Positions 46,230 to 56,525 of a stretch of 64,000 nucleotides of DNA are shown here, piece by piece; positions within the stretch are counted from its first letter, which is position 1, and each line of letters starts with the position of its first letter. A model generated the notes under the pieces. That model made no database searches. It saw only the letters and a list, made by a program, of their open reading frames with translations, and had not been told where the DNA came from. The position numbers were made by a program, and so were the translations under genes. Source of the stretch: Methanomassiliicoccaceae archaeon (lineage in GTDB: Archaea; Thermoplasmatota; Thermoplasmata; Methanomassiliicoccales; Methanomethylophilaceae); NCBI GenBank assembly GCA_034928305.1, contig JAYFOZ010000001.1:1-64000 (forward strand). The letters are read 5' to 3'.

Positions 46230-47903
46230 TCAATACTGGCAGCGTCCTTTGATAAGCGACTGCTTCGGATTTGCCGGCAACATGGGGAGTACATCCTCCT
46301 CTGGGTCGATGTGTATGTCGAGCAGACACGTCTCCCCGCTGTCTATGGCTGCCCTAAGGGCATCGGCAATCTCTCCAGGCCTTTCTATCAGCATTCCTCT
46401 GGCACCGTAAGCCTCGGCGATCTTGGAGAAGTCCGGGTCCGCACCCAGCTCCGTCTCGCTGTACCTCTTGTTCCAGAAAAGCTTCTGCCACTGCTTGACC
46501 ATGCCGAGCCATCCGTTGTTCAGAAGGACAATTATGACGGGCAGGTCCTCGGCGACCGAGGTGGCCAGCTCCTGCTGCACCATTTGGAACCCTCCGTCTC
46601 CCGTTATGGTGATGACGGGGCTGTCCGGTTTGGCGGCCTTGGCGCCGATGGCGGAGGGGAGCCCGAAGCCCATGGTGCCGAAGCTTCCCGACGAAAGGAA
46701 TTTCCTCGGTTTGTGGATGTGCAGATAGTGCATCGCCCACATCTGGTTCTGCCCGACGTCCGTCGTTATGATGATGTCGTTGTCCTCGTCGACGAGCTTG
46801 TTTATCTCGAATATGATCTTCTGTGGAACTATCGGCTTAAGGTCGATGTCGATCTTGCACTGGCAGCGTCTCCTGTATTCTGAGTAGGCGGTGTTCCAGT
46901 CGGTGTGTCCGTCCTTGTAGCCGGAGAGCCGGTCAATGAGTGCCGCAGTGCCCTTTTTCGCATCGCAGAGGAGGTTCACGTCCTCGTTCCTGTGCTTGTC
47001 GAACTCCGTCGCGTCGATATCGATCTGGACGACCCTGCAGGAGCTGTCGAACCGGGTATGGGGGCTAAAGGTCCTGTCCGAGAACTTCGTCCCTATCGCT
47101 ATGACAAGGTCGGCGTTCCGGAAGGTGTCCAGGGCGCACATCCTCCCGTGCATGCCCAACGGTCCGAGGTTCAGAGGGTGTTCGGTCGACATTGCGCCGA
47201 TCCCCATGAGAGTGAAGACCGCGGGCGCGCCGAGAATTTCGGCAAGTCTCGTAACCTCTGCCGAGGCGTTAGCGCCGATGGCTCCGCCGCCCACCAGCAG
47301 GACGGGTCTTTTCGCTTCCTTTATCCACTGTATCGCCGTGCCTATGCCGGACATATCTTCCCTGGGCTCTTTTATCCCGTAAGAGACTTTGAGGAGGCCC
47401 TCGTCGATCTCGGAGTTCATCTGGTCTGAGGGAAGGTCGATATGGACCGGTCCCGGTCGCCCTATCTGGCAGATTTTCCACGCCTCGTCGACCGCGTGGG
47501 GAAGCCTGTTGACGTCGAGGACCCTGAAATTGTGTTTCGTTATAGCCATGAGGAGGCTGTATGCGTCGACCTCCTGGAAAGCGCCGAGTCCCAGAGACCC
47601 GGTTCCGACCTGTCCGGTAAGTGCCAGCATAGGCGTGGAATCTGCATAGGCCGTGCCTATTCCCGTAATCATGTTCGTGGCCCCCGGACCGCTCGTAGCC
47701 ATGCAAACCCCCGGCTTCCCGCTGGCGCGGGCATATCCGTCGGCCATGTGCGCGGCGCACTGCTCGTGGCGTACTAGGACATGGTTGATCGATGAGTTCA
47801 TTATCTCGTCGTAGATTGAGATTACGCTTCCTCCGGGGTACCCGAACATAGTCTCAACACCTCTGTCCTCCAGCATTTGGAGCAATGCTCTGTTTCCTTT
47901 CAT
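46230..47903 (-). CDS. ilvB: Acetolactate synthase large subunit
   Basis: 557 residues, thiamine-diphosphate enzyme; condenses pyruvate (or with 2-oxobutyrate) for branched-chain amino acids. N-terminal YPGGSVISIYDEIM with the catalytic glutamate in VRHEQCAAHMADGYAR; ThDP motif GDGGFQMVQQELATS with LLNNGWLG. The regulatory ilvN/ACT subunit is not adjacent: ilvC follows directly. Confidence 0.94.
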   Translation of the reverse strand: MKGNRALLQMLEDRGVETMFGYPGGSVISIYDEIMNSSINHVLVRHEQCAAHMADGYARASGKPGVCMATSGPGATNMITGIGTAYADSTPMLALTGQVGTGSLGLGAFQEVDAYSLLMAITKHNFRVLDVNRLPHAVDEAWKICQIGRPGPVHIDLPSDQMNSEIDEGLLKVSYGIKEPREDMSGIGTAIQWIKEAKRPVLLVGGGAIGANASAEVTRLAEILGAPAVFTLMGIGAMSTEHPLNLGPLGMHGRMCALDTFRNADLVIAIGTKFSDRTFSPHTRFDSSCRVVQIDIDATEFDKHRNEDVNLLCDAKKGTAALIDRLSGYKDGHTDWNTAYSEYRRRCQCKIDIDLKPIVPQKIIFEINKLVDEDNDIIITTDVGQNQMWAMHYLHIHKPRKFLSSGSFGTMGFGLPSAIGAKAAKPDSPVITITGDGGFQMVQQELATSVAEDLPVIIVLLNNGWLGMVKQWQKLFWNKRYSETELGADPDFSKIAEAYGARGMLIERPGEIADALRAAIDSGETCLLDIHIDPEEDVLPMLPANPKQSLIKGRCQY

Positions 47904-47984
47904 GATTTGTCTCCGCCCGACGTATCGCGCTTATTTTTTATAATGCTATTTCGAAAATCCAGGTAAACACAGGTACGGAAGAAG

Positions 47985-47994
47985 TTTATCTATA
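47985..47994 (+). promoter_or_regulatory. TATA-like box of gap-pgk
   Basis: TTTATCTATA lies about 30 nt upstream of the gap ATG. A weak CAGGTG stands 5 nt before the ATG. Confidence 0.45.
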
Positions 47995-48024
47995 CGGGAG
48001 CCATACGCTTGATACAGGTGTTTC

Positions 48025-49044
48025 ATGGCTGTAGTTAAGGTCGGTATCAACGGGTTCGGAACCATAGGGAAAAGGGTCGCGTCCGCAGTGGACGCACAGG
48101 ACGACATGGAGGTCGTCGGCGTAACCAAGACCCGCCCGTCGTTCGAGTCCGAGGTCGCAAGGTACAGGGGATTCGATCTGTACGCCCCTCAGAAGAGCAT
48201 CGAAGTGTTCGACAAAGCGAACGTGCCCGTGGAAGGGACGGTCGAAGACCTTTGCGGAAAGGTAGACATCATGGTCGACTGCACTCCCGGGAATGTAGGT
48301 CCCGAGTACAAGTCCCTCTACGCCAAGGCCGGCATAAAAGCCATTTTCCAGGGAGGGGAGGACCACAGCCTTACAGGCATATCATTCAACTCCACCGCCA
48401 ACTATAAGGAGTCCTGGGGCGCCCAGTTCTCGCGCGTCGTCTCCTGTAACACGACCGGTCTGCTGAGGACATTGTATCCGATCGACCGTGAGTTCGGTAT
48501 CGAAAAGGCATACGTCACGCTGGTCAGAAGGGCGGCGGACCCGGGCGACAGCAAGAGCGGGCCGATCAACGGACTGGAGCCCACGGTAAAGCTGCCGACC
48601 CACCACGGACCCGACGTCCAGAGCATCATGCCCTGGGTCAACATCAACACGATGGCGATAAAAGCCTCCACGACCATAATGCACATGCACACGGTCGCGT
48701 TGGAGCTGAAGAACTCCGCCTCGACGGAGGCGGCCACCGAAGTGATAAGGAATTCATCCCGTGTCAGGATGGTAGACGCCGCATCCGGCATCAAATCGAC
48801 CGCGGAGATAATGGAACTTGCAAGAGACCTGGCAAGAGACAGGTCCGACATGTACGAGATCGTCGTGTGGGAGGACGGGGTCAAGGCCGCGGGCAACACG
48901 CTATACTATTACCAGGCGGTCCACCAGGAGTCGGACGTTGTACCTGAGAACGTGGACTGCATAAGGTCCATGTGCAAGGTTTGCGATGCGGCCGACTCTG
49001 TGAAACTGACCAACCAGGCACTCGGTATTGCGTACAAGTGTTGA
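48025..49044 (+). CDS. gap: Type II glyceraldehyde-3-phosphate dehydrogenase (phosphorylating)
   Basis: 339 residues. Archaeal class II GAPDH: VGINGFGTIGKRVASAV for NAD(P) binding and catalytic cysteine in VSCNTTGLLRTL (about residue 140). Works in gluconeogenesis/glycolysis with the kinase encoded 9 nt downstream. No frameshift. Confidence 0.95.
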   Translation: MAVVKVGINGFGTIGKRVASAVDAQDDMEVVGVTKTRPSFESEVARYRGFDLYAPQKSIEVFDKANVPVEGTVEDLCGKVDIMVDCTPGNVGPEYKSLYAKAGIKAIFQGGEDHSLTGISFNSTANYKESWGAQFSRVVSCNTTGLLRTLYPIDREFGIEKAYVTLVRRAADPGDSKSGPINGLEPTVKLPTHHGPDVQSIMPWVNINTMAIKASTTIMHMHTVALELKNSASTEAATEVIRNSSRVRMVDAASGIKSTAEIMELARDLARDRSDMYEIVVWEDGVKAAGNTLYYYQAVHQESDVVPENVDCIRSMCKVCDAADSVKLTNQALGIAYKC

Positions 49045-49053
49045 GGTGAGAGC

Positions 49054-50286
49054 ACGCGCGATTTCTACACGCTGGGAGATTTCAACTTCAAGGACAAGAC
49101 GGTACTGCTGAGGGTCGATGTCAACTGTCCGCTGGACAAGGACACGCTGAAAATACTCAACGACTCGAGGATACGGAGGATAGTCCCCACGGTCAGGGAG
49201 CTGATGGGGAAGAAGGCCAAATTGGTGATAATGGCCCATCAGGGCAGGAAGGGCAAATGGGATTATACCTCTCTCGAGCAGCACGCAGAGCGTCTGTCGA
49301 AGAACCTCAATGCTCCGGTCAAGTATGTAGACGACATCATGGGCGAGGATGCTAAGAAGGCGATCAGGTGCCTGAAGTCCGGTGAGGCGCTCATGCTCGG
49401 CAACGTCAGGGAGATCGATTCAGAATCTGTAGAGGCGAGCATCCAGGAGCACGCCGATTCCGAGCTCGTCAACGCCCTTGCGCCCCTTTTCGACTACTAT
49501 GTGTGCGACGCATTCGGCGCCGCCCACCGCTCCCAGTGCTCGCTGGTAGGATTCGAGGCCAAAGTCCCGTCCGCATCCGGCAGGCTGATGATGAAGGAGA
49601 TATTCGCCCTGAGGGCGATATTCGACGAGCCGCGCCGTCCCTCCGTGTTCATTCTGGGAGGGGCGAAGTTCGGAGATATCTCGGCGATGATCGAACATGT
49701 GCTGGGAACAGACGTGGCGGACACGGTCATACTCACAGGTCTTGCAGGCAATGCGTTCCTGTACGCCCGCGGAGTGGACATCGGAGAATCCAGCCTCGCG
49801 ATCCTGAAGGACGAGCTTACCCCGGAGAACATCTCGGCGGCAAGGGGGGCCATGAAAAAATACGGCCAGCGTATACTGTTGCCGGTAGACGTCGCGGTCG
49901 AGAGAGGCGGCAGGAGGGTATGCGTCAACATCGGCGACCTGCCAACCCGGGAGCCCGCCCTGGATATCGGCGACGAAAGCGCGGATAAATTCAGAAAGGT
50001 CATACTGTCGTCCAGGACATCGTTCATGTCCGGGCCTGCCGGTATGATAGAGAAGGACGACTTTGCGATCGGCACCCATGTGCTCATGAAGGCGATGGTC
50101 GACAGCAAAGGACAGTCGGTCATCGGCGGCGGACACACCGGAGGTGCGGCGGACAAGTTCGATCTATCTGACAGTTTCTCATACACGAGCACAGGCGGGG
50201 GAGCTCTGGAGTCGTTCCTGATGGGCCAGCCGCTGCCTGTGGTGGAGGCCCTAAAATACTCCAGGGACAAGTTCCCCCAGAAGTGA
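49054..50286 (+). CDS. pgk: Phosphoglycerate kinase, apparently starting at ACG
   Basis: About 410 residues. Interconverts 1,3-bisphosphoglycerate and 3-phosphoglycerate. The N-terminus expected for archaeal PGK (RDFYTLGDF, then KTVLLRVDVNCPLD) is encoded directly after gap, but the frame between the gap stop (49042-49044) and this segment holds no ATG, GTG or TTG. ACG at 49054-49056 is where the start methionine should be, with AGGTGA 4 nt upstream. The first ATG in frame (49204) would remove about 50 residues, including the substrate-binding RVDVN. C-terminal GGGHTGGAADKFDL and TGGGALESFLMG are intact. 3' end abuts the convergent dapL. Confidence 0.93.
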   Translation, partial: TRDFYTLGDFNFKDKTVLLRVDVNCPLDKDTLKILNDSRIRRIVPTVRELMGKKAKLVIMAHQGRKGKWDYTSLEQHAERLSKNLNAPVKYVDDIMGEDAKKAIRCLKSGEALMLGNVREIDSESVEASIQEHADSELVNALAPLFDYYVCDAFGAAHRSQCSLVGFEAKVPSASGRLMMKEIFALRAIFDEPRRPSVFILGGAKFGDISAMIEHVLGTDVADTVILTGLAGNAFLYARGVDIGESSLAILKDELTPENISAARGAMKKYGQRILLPVDVAVERGGRRVCVNIGDLPTREPALDIGDESADKFRKVILSSRTSFMSGPAGMIEKDDFAIGTHVLMKAMVDSKGQSVIGGGHTGGAADKFDLSDSFSYTSTGGGALESFLMGQPLPVVEALKYSRDKFPQK

Positions 50287-51444
50287 TCAGAGGACTTTTT
50301 CGATCCTCTCGAACGCTTCCCTGATGCGGTTCAGAGGCTGGGTGGTGGCTATCCTCGTGTAGCTGTCGACGGACTTTCCGAAGCCGGAGCCCGGGGTCAC
50401 TACGACTCCGCAGTCTATGAGCTTCTCGGTGAACTTCATCGAAGGCATCCCGCAGTCGAACCATACGTAGAAAGTTCCTTTCGGCATCTTTACATCGAAA
50501 CCGAGGTTTCTCAGGCCGTCCACGATAGCTTTACGCCTTTCGGCGTAGATCTTCATGTTGTCGTCGACCGCTTTGGGCGCGGAACCGTCCTCGCCGTACA
50601 TGCTGAGGGCCTTTATCCCTCCCTTCTGGATGAATATGGGCGCTCCCGAATCGATCTGACCTTTGCACTTTTTCAGTCCGGCGATGAGGTCAGGGTGCCC
50701 TACGGCATATCCCAGCCTGTAGCCGGTCATATTGAACGTTTTGGAGAAAGAGCCGAACTCTATCGCATCGTCGGTCGCCTGGAGCACCGACGGCGCCCTG
50801 TATCCGTCGTAGCACATCTCGCAGTAAGCGTTGTCGTAGGAAAATATCGTTCCCCTTTCAGAGCACCATTCCGCGACTCCCTTCAGGTAGTTCAGGTCGC
50901 AGGTCGCCCCGGTCGGATTGTTGGGATAGTTGAGGTACAGCATCCTGGCATCGTCGGGACAGTCGTCGACGTCCAGAAGCCAGTCGTTCTCCGGTTTAAG
51001 GTCCACGTCTGCGCACACGGCCTCGTTGAAAAGGGTCGATGCCCCCGAATAAACGGGATACCCCGGGCTGGGCGCGATTATTTTCTCGCCTGCGTTGACG
51101 AACGCCTGCGAGATGTTGAAGATGGCCTCTTTGGAACCGATGGTGACGCATACCTGGGTCTTCGGGTCCACGTCCACATTGTATCTGCGTTTGTACCATT
51201 CTGCGATCGCGGCGCGAAGGTCTTTTTCGCCCTGCGAGGAGGAATATTTTTGATTCTTGTTGACGGGAACGGCTTCCTGAATCGCCTTCACTATCGGCTC
51301 CGGGGTGGGAAGGTCCGGGTCTCCGATACCGAAATCGATCAGGTCCATCCCTTCTTCTTTCTTCTTGGCGGTCAGCTCTTCCAACCTCACAAAGAGGTAG
51401 GGCGGGAGCTTCTGGAGCCTTTCTGCTTGATCGTACCTGTTCAT
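50287..51444 (-). CDS. dapL: LL-diaminopimelate aminotransferase (DapL-type)
   Basis: 385 residues from ATG 51442-51444, which overlaps the dapF stop (ATGA). PLP class I/II aminotransferase: LNYPNNPTGATCDL, and the PLP lysine in GSFSKTFNMTGYRLG. In this lysine operon it should convert tetrahydrodipicolinate directly to LL-DAP, so no succinylase or dehydrogenase is needed. The DapL assignment rests on context plus family; other aminotransferases of this fold look alike. Last gene of the operon. Confidence 0.88.
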   Translation of the reverse strand: MNRYDQAERLQKLPPYLFVRLEELTAKKKEEGMDLIDFGIGDPDLPTPEPIVKAIQEAVPVNKNQKYSSSQGEKDLRAAIAEWYKRRYNVDVDPKTQVCVTIGSKEAIFNISQAFVNAGEKIIAPSPGYPVYSGASTLFNEAVCADVDLKPENDWLLDVDDCPDDARMLYLNYPNNPTGATCDLNYLKGVAEWCSERGTIFSYDNAYCEMCYDGYRAPSVLQATDDAIEFGSFSKTFNMTGYRLGYAVGHPDLIAGLKKCKGQIDSGAPIFIQKGGIKALSMYGEDGSAPKAVDDNMKIYAERRKAIVDGLRNLGFDVKMPKGTFYVWFDCGMPSMKFTEKLIDCGVVVTPGSGFGKSVDSYTRIATTQPLNRIREAFERIEKVL

Positions 51445-52274
51445 ATCATCATCTCGCCTTTGAAAACAAACTCTGCCGGCCCTTCCATCATTACGCAGTC
51501 CATGTCCCTTGCGACAGTGACCTTGAGCCATCCGCCGGGCAGACGCACTTCCACCGGGGAATCGAACGGCACGAGGCCGATGAGGGCCGCGGCGACCGCC
51601 GAAGCGCAGGCGCCCGTGCCGCAGGCCAATGTCCACGCGGCACCGCGTTCGTAGACGCGAACATGTATCTTGCCCTCCTTCATGCTGCAGAACTCGACGT
51701 TGGTCTTCTTGGGGAAGAATTCGTTCTTTTCCAGCTCGGGGCCGAGCCTGTTGATGGTCTCGTCGGGAAGATCGGTAAATGTCACAAAATGGGGATTGCC
51801 CATAGAAACGGCCGTTCCTCTGATCCTGACGCTTCCGATCATGAATGGCTCGTCTATGAACCTGCCGTCATGGTTGATGGGTATCGATCTGCCGTTGAGT
51901 ATGGGCGCGCCCATATCTATGGCGACCGTGGAGACCTTTCCATCTTCGCCCAGGGTCACATGGGCCTCCTTGTCGCCCGCAAGGGTGTGGATGCAGAACA
52001 TCTGGCTCTTTACGAGGCCGTAGTCATATGCGTATTTGGCAACGCATCTTATCCCGTTTCCGCACATCTCGGCTTCACTACCGTCGGCGTTTATGATACG
52101 CATAGTGATGTCGGTATCTTCTCCCGGAAGCACGTAAAGCACGCCGTCAGCGCCGATGCTGAAATTCCGTCTGCATACCTTCTTGCACCATTCTCTGTCT
52201 ATCTCGATGCTTCCGTCGGTCCCGTCCACGAGCACGAAGTCGTTACCGAGGCCGTGATACTTCCAGAATATCAT
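51441..52274 (-). CDS. dapF: Diaminopimelate epimerase
   Basis: 277 residues from ATG 52272-52274. Two catalytic cysteines are visible in AEMCGNGIRCVAKYA and TLACGTGACAS. Converts LL-DAP to meso-DAP. The start overlaps the lysA stop (ATGA). A longer ORF start upstream would lie inside lysA and is not used. Confidence 0.95.
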   Translation of the reverse strand: MIFWKYHGLGNDFVLVDGTDGSIEIDREWCKKVCRRNFSIGADGVLYVLPGEDTDITMRIINADGSEAEMCGNGIRCVAKYAYDYGLVKSQMFCIHTLAGDKEAHVTLGEDGKVSTVAIDMGAPILNGRSIPINHDGRFIDEPFMIGSVRIRGTAVSMGNPHFVTFTDLPDETINRLGPELEKNEFFPKKTNVEFCSMKEGKIHVRVYERGAAWTLACGTGACASAVAAALIGLVPFDSPVEVRLPGGWLKVTVARDMDCVMMEGPAEFVFKGEMMI

Positions 52275-53527
52275 TTTTTGAGCCTCGCAGGGATTCTTTG
52301 AAGCCTCCAAAGGTCGTCGACTGTCTCCGCTTCACGTATAAGCTCCGCCTTCCCATCGTTCACAAGGACCTCTCTGCAGAGAGGCCTCGAGTTGTAATTG
52401 CTGGACATGGAGAATCCGTAAGCTCCCGCATCGTAGACTGCAAGGATGTCCCCCTCTTGCGGGTCGGGAAGCACGCGTTCATGTGCCAGATAGTCCCCGG
52501 ACTCGCATATGGGGCCGACCACGTCGTACTTTGCGGTGCAGGCCTTGCCGAACTTGTCCGCTACTGCGACATGGTGGTAGGAGTCGTACATGGCGGGGCG
52601 GACCAGCGTGTTCATTCCCGCGTCAACGCCCATGTATTTCTTGAAGCCCAGGTCCTTGATGTCGACGCACTTGGTCAGCAGGAGCGTGGTATCCGCAACT
52701 ATGTACCTTCCAGGCTCCAGTATTATCGTCTTTACATCGGTCTCCATCTTGATCATGTCGGTGACCTCGGCGGCCAGCTCCTCCAGGTTCATAGGTTCCT
52801 CGTTCATCCTGTAGGGCACGCCTATGCCGCCCCCGATGTCTATGAACTCGAGTTCGATGCCGATCTCGCTCAGCGAGTTTGTGATATTGGCCAGTATTTC
52901 GGTCTCGTCCAAGAACGGCGCGATGTCCTGTCCGCCGGAGCCGATATGGGCGTGTATCCCGCGGATGTCGAACCCGAGGTCGTTGGCCCGCGAGTATACG
53001 TTGAGAGCTCTGTCCGCCGGGATGCCGAACTTCGTCCCCTTCTTTCCGGTTATGACCTTGTCGCTGTGGCCGGACCCCACGTTAGGATTGACCCTTACTG
53101 ATATCTTTGCCCCGGGGTGTATGTCCGCCAGTCTTTCGAGCTCCGATTCCGAGTCTATGTTTATCATCACGCCCAGATCGGATATGGTCTTCAGCTCCTC
53201 GTTGCTGACGTTGACCCCGGTGAACATTATGCGATCGGCCGTGAAACCGGCCTTAAGGCATGTCAGGACCTCTCCCGCCGATACCGCGTCTATGCCGGAA
53301 CCTTCCTGTTCCAGTATTCTCAGGATCGCAAGGTTGCTGTTGGCCTTGCAGGCGTAGTGTATGCGGGCGTCCATCTCTTTGGAGAATGCTCCGTGGATGT
53401 TCCTGTAGTTCTTTCTTAGCTTCTGCTCGTCCGTGACGTAAACGGGAGTGCCGAACTCCCTCGCAATATCTGAAACGTACATTCCGGCGAACAGCATTCT
53501 GCCGCCTTTAGATTCATAGTTTTCCAT
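52271..53527 (-). CDS. lysA: Diaminopimelate decarboxylase
   Basis: 418 residues, PLP fold type III. PLP lysine in HYACKANSNLA (about residue 60), ERVLPDPQEGD and CESGDYLAHE at the C-terminal active site. Makes lysine from meso-DAP, the last step. Overlaps lysC by 14 nt. Confidence 0.95.
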   Translation of the reverse strand: MENYESKGGRMLFAGMYVSDIAREFGTPVYVTDEQKLRKNYRNIHGAFSKEMDARIHYACKANSNLAILRILEQEGSGIDAVSAGEVLTCLKAGFTADRIMFTGVNVSNEELKTISDLGVMINIDSESELERLADIHPGAKISVRVNPNVGSGHSDKVITGKKGTKFGIPADRALNVYSRANDLGFDIRGIHAHIGSGGQDIAPFLDETEILANITNSLSEIGIELEFIDIGGGIGVPYRMNEEPMNLEELAAEVTDMIKMETDVKTIILEPGRYIVADTTLLLTKCVDIKDLGFKKYMGVDAGMNTLVRPAMYDSYHHVAVADKFGKACTAKYDVVGPICESGDYLAHERVLPDPQEGDILAVYDAGAYGFSMSSNYNSRPLCREVLVNDGKAELIREAETVDDLWRLQRIPARLKK

Positions 53528-54878
53528 CTTTTCCCCTCACGAACTTGGCGTGGAGCGCCCTGATGGTGCTTACGACCATCTCCATAGGCACTACGAAGTT
53601 CAGGGACGAATCGGACGCCCCCTCGGAGATCATCTCCACATTGGTGCCAACATCCTTCACGGCACCGAAGATGTCGCCGGAGACCCCGCACTTGTCCAAC
53701 AGGTCGTCGCCTACGCAGCACACAAGCGCCACGTCGCTCTTAACATTTATCTTTTCGATATCGGTCTCGACAAGCGTGTTCAGTTGGTTGAGCGTTTGCT
53801 GAACATCGTTGTTGTGCAACAGGAACGCTACAGTCGAAAGGGATGTCGATATAGAGTAGATTATGACGTTCTTTTCTGCGATCTTCTCGATTATCCTCGC
53901 GACCATGGCGGGCCGGTAGGCTATCTCGGCCGAGCTTATCGTGATTATGGAAAGGTCCGTCTTGGCGGCCACGCTCATCAGCAGACCGTTCTTCGGCCCC
54001 CTTAGGTGGTGGATCAAGGTTCCCGGGCTTTCGGGCTTGAAAGTGTTCTTCACCCTGACGGGTATGTGCCTCTGTCTCGCAGGCTCGATCGTCCTGGGGT
54101 GCAACACCTTCGCGCCGAAATATGCCAGCTCCGCGGCCTCGCCGTAATTCATCTCCTCTATGCGCAGGGTGTCCGGCACGATCCTGGGGTCTGCGGACAT
54201 GAATCCGTCCACGTCCGTCCATATCTGAAGTTCGTCGGCCGTGAGCGCGTTGGCTACGACCGCTCCCGAATAATCGGAGCCGCCACGCCCGAAAGTAAGA
54301 GGCTTGCCCATGTCGTTCATCCCGTAGAATCCGGTTATGATCGGGATGATCCCCCGTTCCAACAAGGGCCTGACCTTCATATTGATGTCCGCATCCGTGC
54401 GCTTCAGGTCCGCGTAACCGCTCAGCGGCACCCCTGCGGAATGTATGCCGGCGGCCGCGGACGTGAGCGCCACAGACTTCTGTCCCATGGACTTCAGGAC
54501 ATGCGACAGTATCAGAGAAGAGAACCGTTCTCCCGAGGAAGTGACGGCGTCCATGTAGAACGGGTCCTTCCTATCGTCGCGCAGCGTTTTCTCGAAGGAG
54601 GCGATTTTGACGTTGTACTCCTTCATGAATTCTTTCATGTGCTCGCCCTCGAAAAGCTTCTCGGCGACCAACAGGTGCTTCTCGGAGAATGTACTGACCA
54701 CATCTGCGCAGTCGAAGCGATCGCTTCCCGCCGCGTCCACAAGGAAGTTGGTCACTCCCGACATCGCGGACACCACGACGACTTTCTGCCCCTCGGTGGA
54801 CACTATTATTTCAGCTACCCTCTTCAACGACTCGGGCGATCCAACGCTGGTGCCCCCGAACTTCATTACAGTCAACAT
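53514..54878 (-). CDS. lysC: Aspartate kinase
   Basis: 454 residues. Kinase motif [16 protein letters not shown] at the start, [17 protein letters not shown] in the middle, two ACT domains in the last 140 residues, which usually sense lysine or threonine. First committed step of the aspartate family. The semialdehyde dehydrogenase (asd) that must follow is not in the window. Overlaps dapB by 7 nt. Confidence 0.95.
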   Translation of the reverse strand: MLTVMKFGGTSVGSPESLKRVAEIIVSTEGQKVVVVSAMSGVTNFLVDAAGSDRFDCADVVSTFSEKHLLVAEKLFEGEHMKEFMKEYNVKIASFEKTLRDDRKDPFYMDAVTSSGERFSSLILSHVLKSMGQKSVALTSAAAGIHSAGVPLSGYADLKRTDADINMKVRPLLERGIIPIITGFYGMNDMGKPLTFGRGGSDYSGAVVANALTADELQIWTDVDGFMSADPRIVPDTLRIEEMNYGEAAELAYFGAKVLHPRTIEPARQRHIPVRVKNTFKPESPGTLIHHLRGPKNGLLMSVAAKTDLSIITISSAEIAYRPAMVARIIEKIAEKNVIIYSISTSLSTVAFLLHNNDVQQTLNQLNTLVETDIEKINVKSDVALVCCVGDDLLDKCGVSGDIFGAVKDVGTNVEMISEGASDSSLNFVVPMEMVVSTIRALHAKFVRGKDGKL

Positions 54879-55651
54879 ATTCCCAGCACCTCATCCATAC
54901 TGTGAACCCTTCCGTCCTTCTTTCCTGCTATCCATCTTATAGACTCGATGCAACCGAGGGCGAACACATCGCGGGAACCTGCCCTGTGCGTAAGCTCGAT
55001 CACCTCCGAGTTCTTCGCGAAGAGGACCGTATGGTCCCCCACTATATCTCCGGCGCGTATAGAATGCACGCCGATCTCCCTTCCGCGGGGGCCGGTCATG
55101 CCCTCTCTCCCGTATACCGTATCGGTGACTCCGGAAGCGGCCCGGAGCCTTCTCACGGCCTCTGCCGCGGTGCCAGACGGGGCGTCCTTCTTTTTGTCGT
55201 GGTGCGCCTCGATGACTTCTATATCATAGTCCGGAAGGTGTCCGGCGAGCATCTCGCAGGCCTTCCAGAACACGTTAACGCCTGTGGCGAAGTTAGCTGT
55301 GACAAGCGATGACGTCCCGAATTTTTCGGTGTTCAAGGCCAAAAGTTCCAACGTGGCCTTGGATACCGCCGTGGTGCCCAATATCAGATTTGTGTTAGTT
55401 TCCGGGATACCGGCGACCACCTTCTCCGCGACCTCGGGAGAGGTAAGGTCCACATACACGTCGGCGTCGCGAAGCAGCTCCGCAAGCCCGTCGGGACCGA
55501 CGGCATCGATGCCGAAGACATCTCTGCCGACATTCTCGCCTCCGGCCGACACGACCGCGCCGACCAGCTTCATGTCGTCGGACTCGGATATAAGTCTGCA
55601 CACGATGCTTCCTATCCTTCCGGTGGCCCCGCCAACGACTACGTCCGTCAT
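54872..55651 (-). CDS. dapB: 4-hydroxy-tetrahydrodipicolinate reductase
   Basis: 259 residues from ATG 55649-55651. GGATGRIGSIVC is the nucleotide motif and EAHHDKKKDAPSGTA the catalytic region. Lies 4 nt after dapA, whose end carries GTGATC as ribosome binding site. Confidence 0.95.
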   Translation of the reverse strand: MTDVVVGGATGRIGSIVCRLISESDDMKLVGAVVSAGGENVGRDVFGIDAVGPDGLAELLRDADVYVDLTSPEVAEKVVAGIPETNTNLILGTTAVSKATLELLALNTEKFGTSSLVTANFATGVNVFWKACEMLAGHLPDYDIEVIEAHHDKKKDAPSGTAAEAVRRLRAASGVTDTVYGREGMTGPRGREIGVHSIRAGDIVGDHTVLFAKNSEVIELTHRAGSRDVFALGCIESIRWIAGKKDGRVHSMDEVLGIC

Positions 55652-55655
55652 AAGA

Positions 55656-56525
55656 TCACAATCCAAGTTCTTCGAGGACGGGGACCAGGACGGCCTGGCC
55701 GTTCCCGCTCAGGGGCGTCAGGGGCAAACGGGGTATCCCGTTCCCGAATCCCAATCTCTTCATAGCGAATTTAATGGGTATGGGGTTGGACTCGACGAAA
55801 AGGGCACCGAACAGCGGCAGAAGCACGTTGTTTATGCCCAGTGCTTCGGCTGTGAGGTGCGATTCCATGTAATGTACCATCTTGCCCATCAGGCCGGGGC
55901 AGCAGTTCGCCGCCACCGAAATGACGCCGTCCGCACCCAAGCTCATGAAAGGCATGGTGAGGCCGTCGTCCCCGCTCAGGACCTCGAATCCCTTAGGTCT
56001 GCCGGCGAGGATCCTCTGGACCTGCGCCATGTTTCCGCTGGCCTCCTTCACGGCATCGATCCCCGGGATCTCAGCCATGCGGAGCATGGTTTCGGAAGTT
56101 ATGTTGGAACCCGTCCTTCCGGGCACGTTGTAGACGACGATAGGTATGTCGACGGACTCCGCTATCGCCCTGTAATGAAGATAAATGCCTTCCTGGGTCG
56201 GCTTGTTGTAATATGGAGAGATGGAAAGAATGCCGTCCGCCCCGATGTCCTCCGCGTGCCGGCTTAATGTTATCGCTTCGGCAGTGGAGTTGCTTCCCGC
56301 CCCGGCCAGGACCTTTGCCTTCTTCGCCTGGTCGACCGCGATCTCGATAACCCTTATGTGCTCGTCGGAGCTCAGCGTCGCCGATTCTCCCGTGGAGCCG
56401 CAAGGGACGATAACATCGATCCCGTTCTCCTCCTGGAAATCGATCAGCCTCCTGAAGGCCTCCTCGTCGATGGTGCCGTCGTTCTTGAACGGGGTGACAA
56501 GGGCTGTCGAAATTCCGGCAAACAT
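55656..56525 (-). CDS. dapA: 4-hydroxy-tetrahydrodipicolinate synthase
   Basis: 289 residues, class I aldolase. GSTGESATLS, the catalytic tyrosine in VVYNVPGRTGSN and the Schiff-base lysine in AVKEASGNM are all present. Condenses pyruvate with aspartate semialdehyde. Its ATG immediately follows the lrp stop. Confidence 0.96.
   Translation of the reverse strand: MFAGISTALVTPFKNDGTIDEEAFRRLIDFQEENGIDVIVPCGSTGESATLSSDEHIRVIEIAVDQAKKAKVLAGAGSNSTAEAITLSRHAEDIGADGILSISPYYNKPTQEGIYLHYRAIAESVDIPIVVYNVPGRTGSNITSETMLRMAEIPGIDAVKEASGNMAQVQRILAGRPKGFEVLSGDDGLTMPFMSLGADGVISVAANCCPGLMGKMVHYMESHLTAEALGINNVLLPLFGALFVESNPIPIKFAMKRLGFGNGIPRLPLTPLSGNGQAVLVPVLEELGL

Noticed and set aside
49204-50286. Truncated PGK starting at ATG 49204
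   Set aside because: The upstream frame encodes the conserved first 50 residues of PGK, including the substrate-binding motif.
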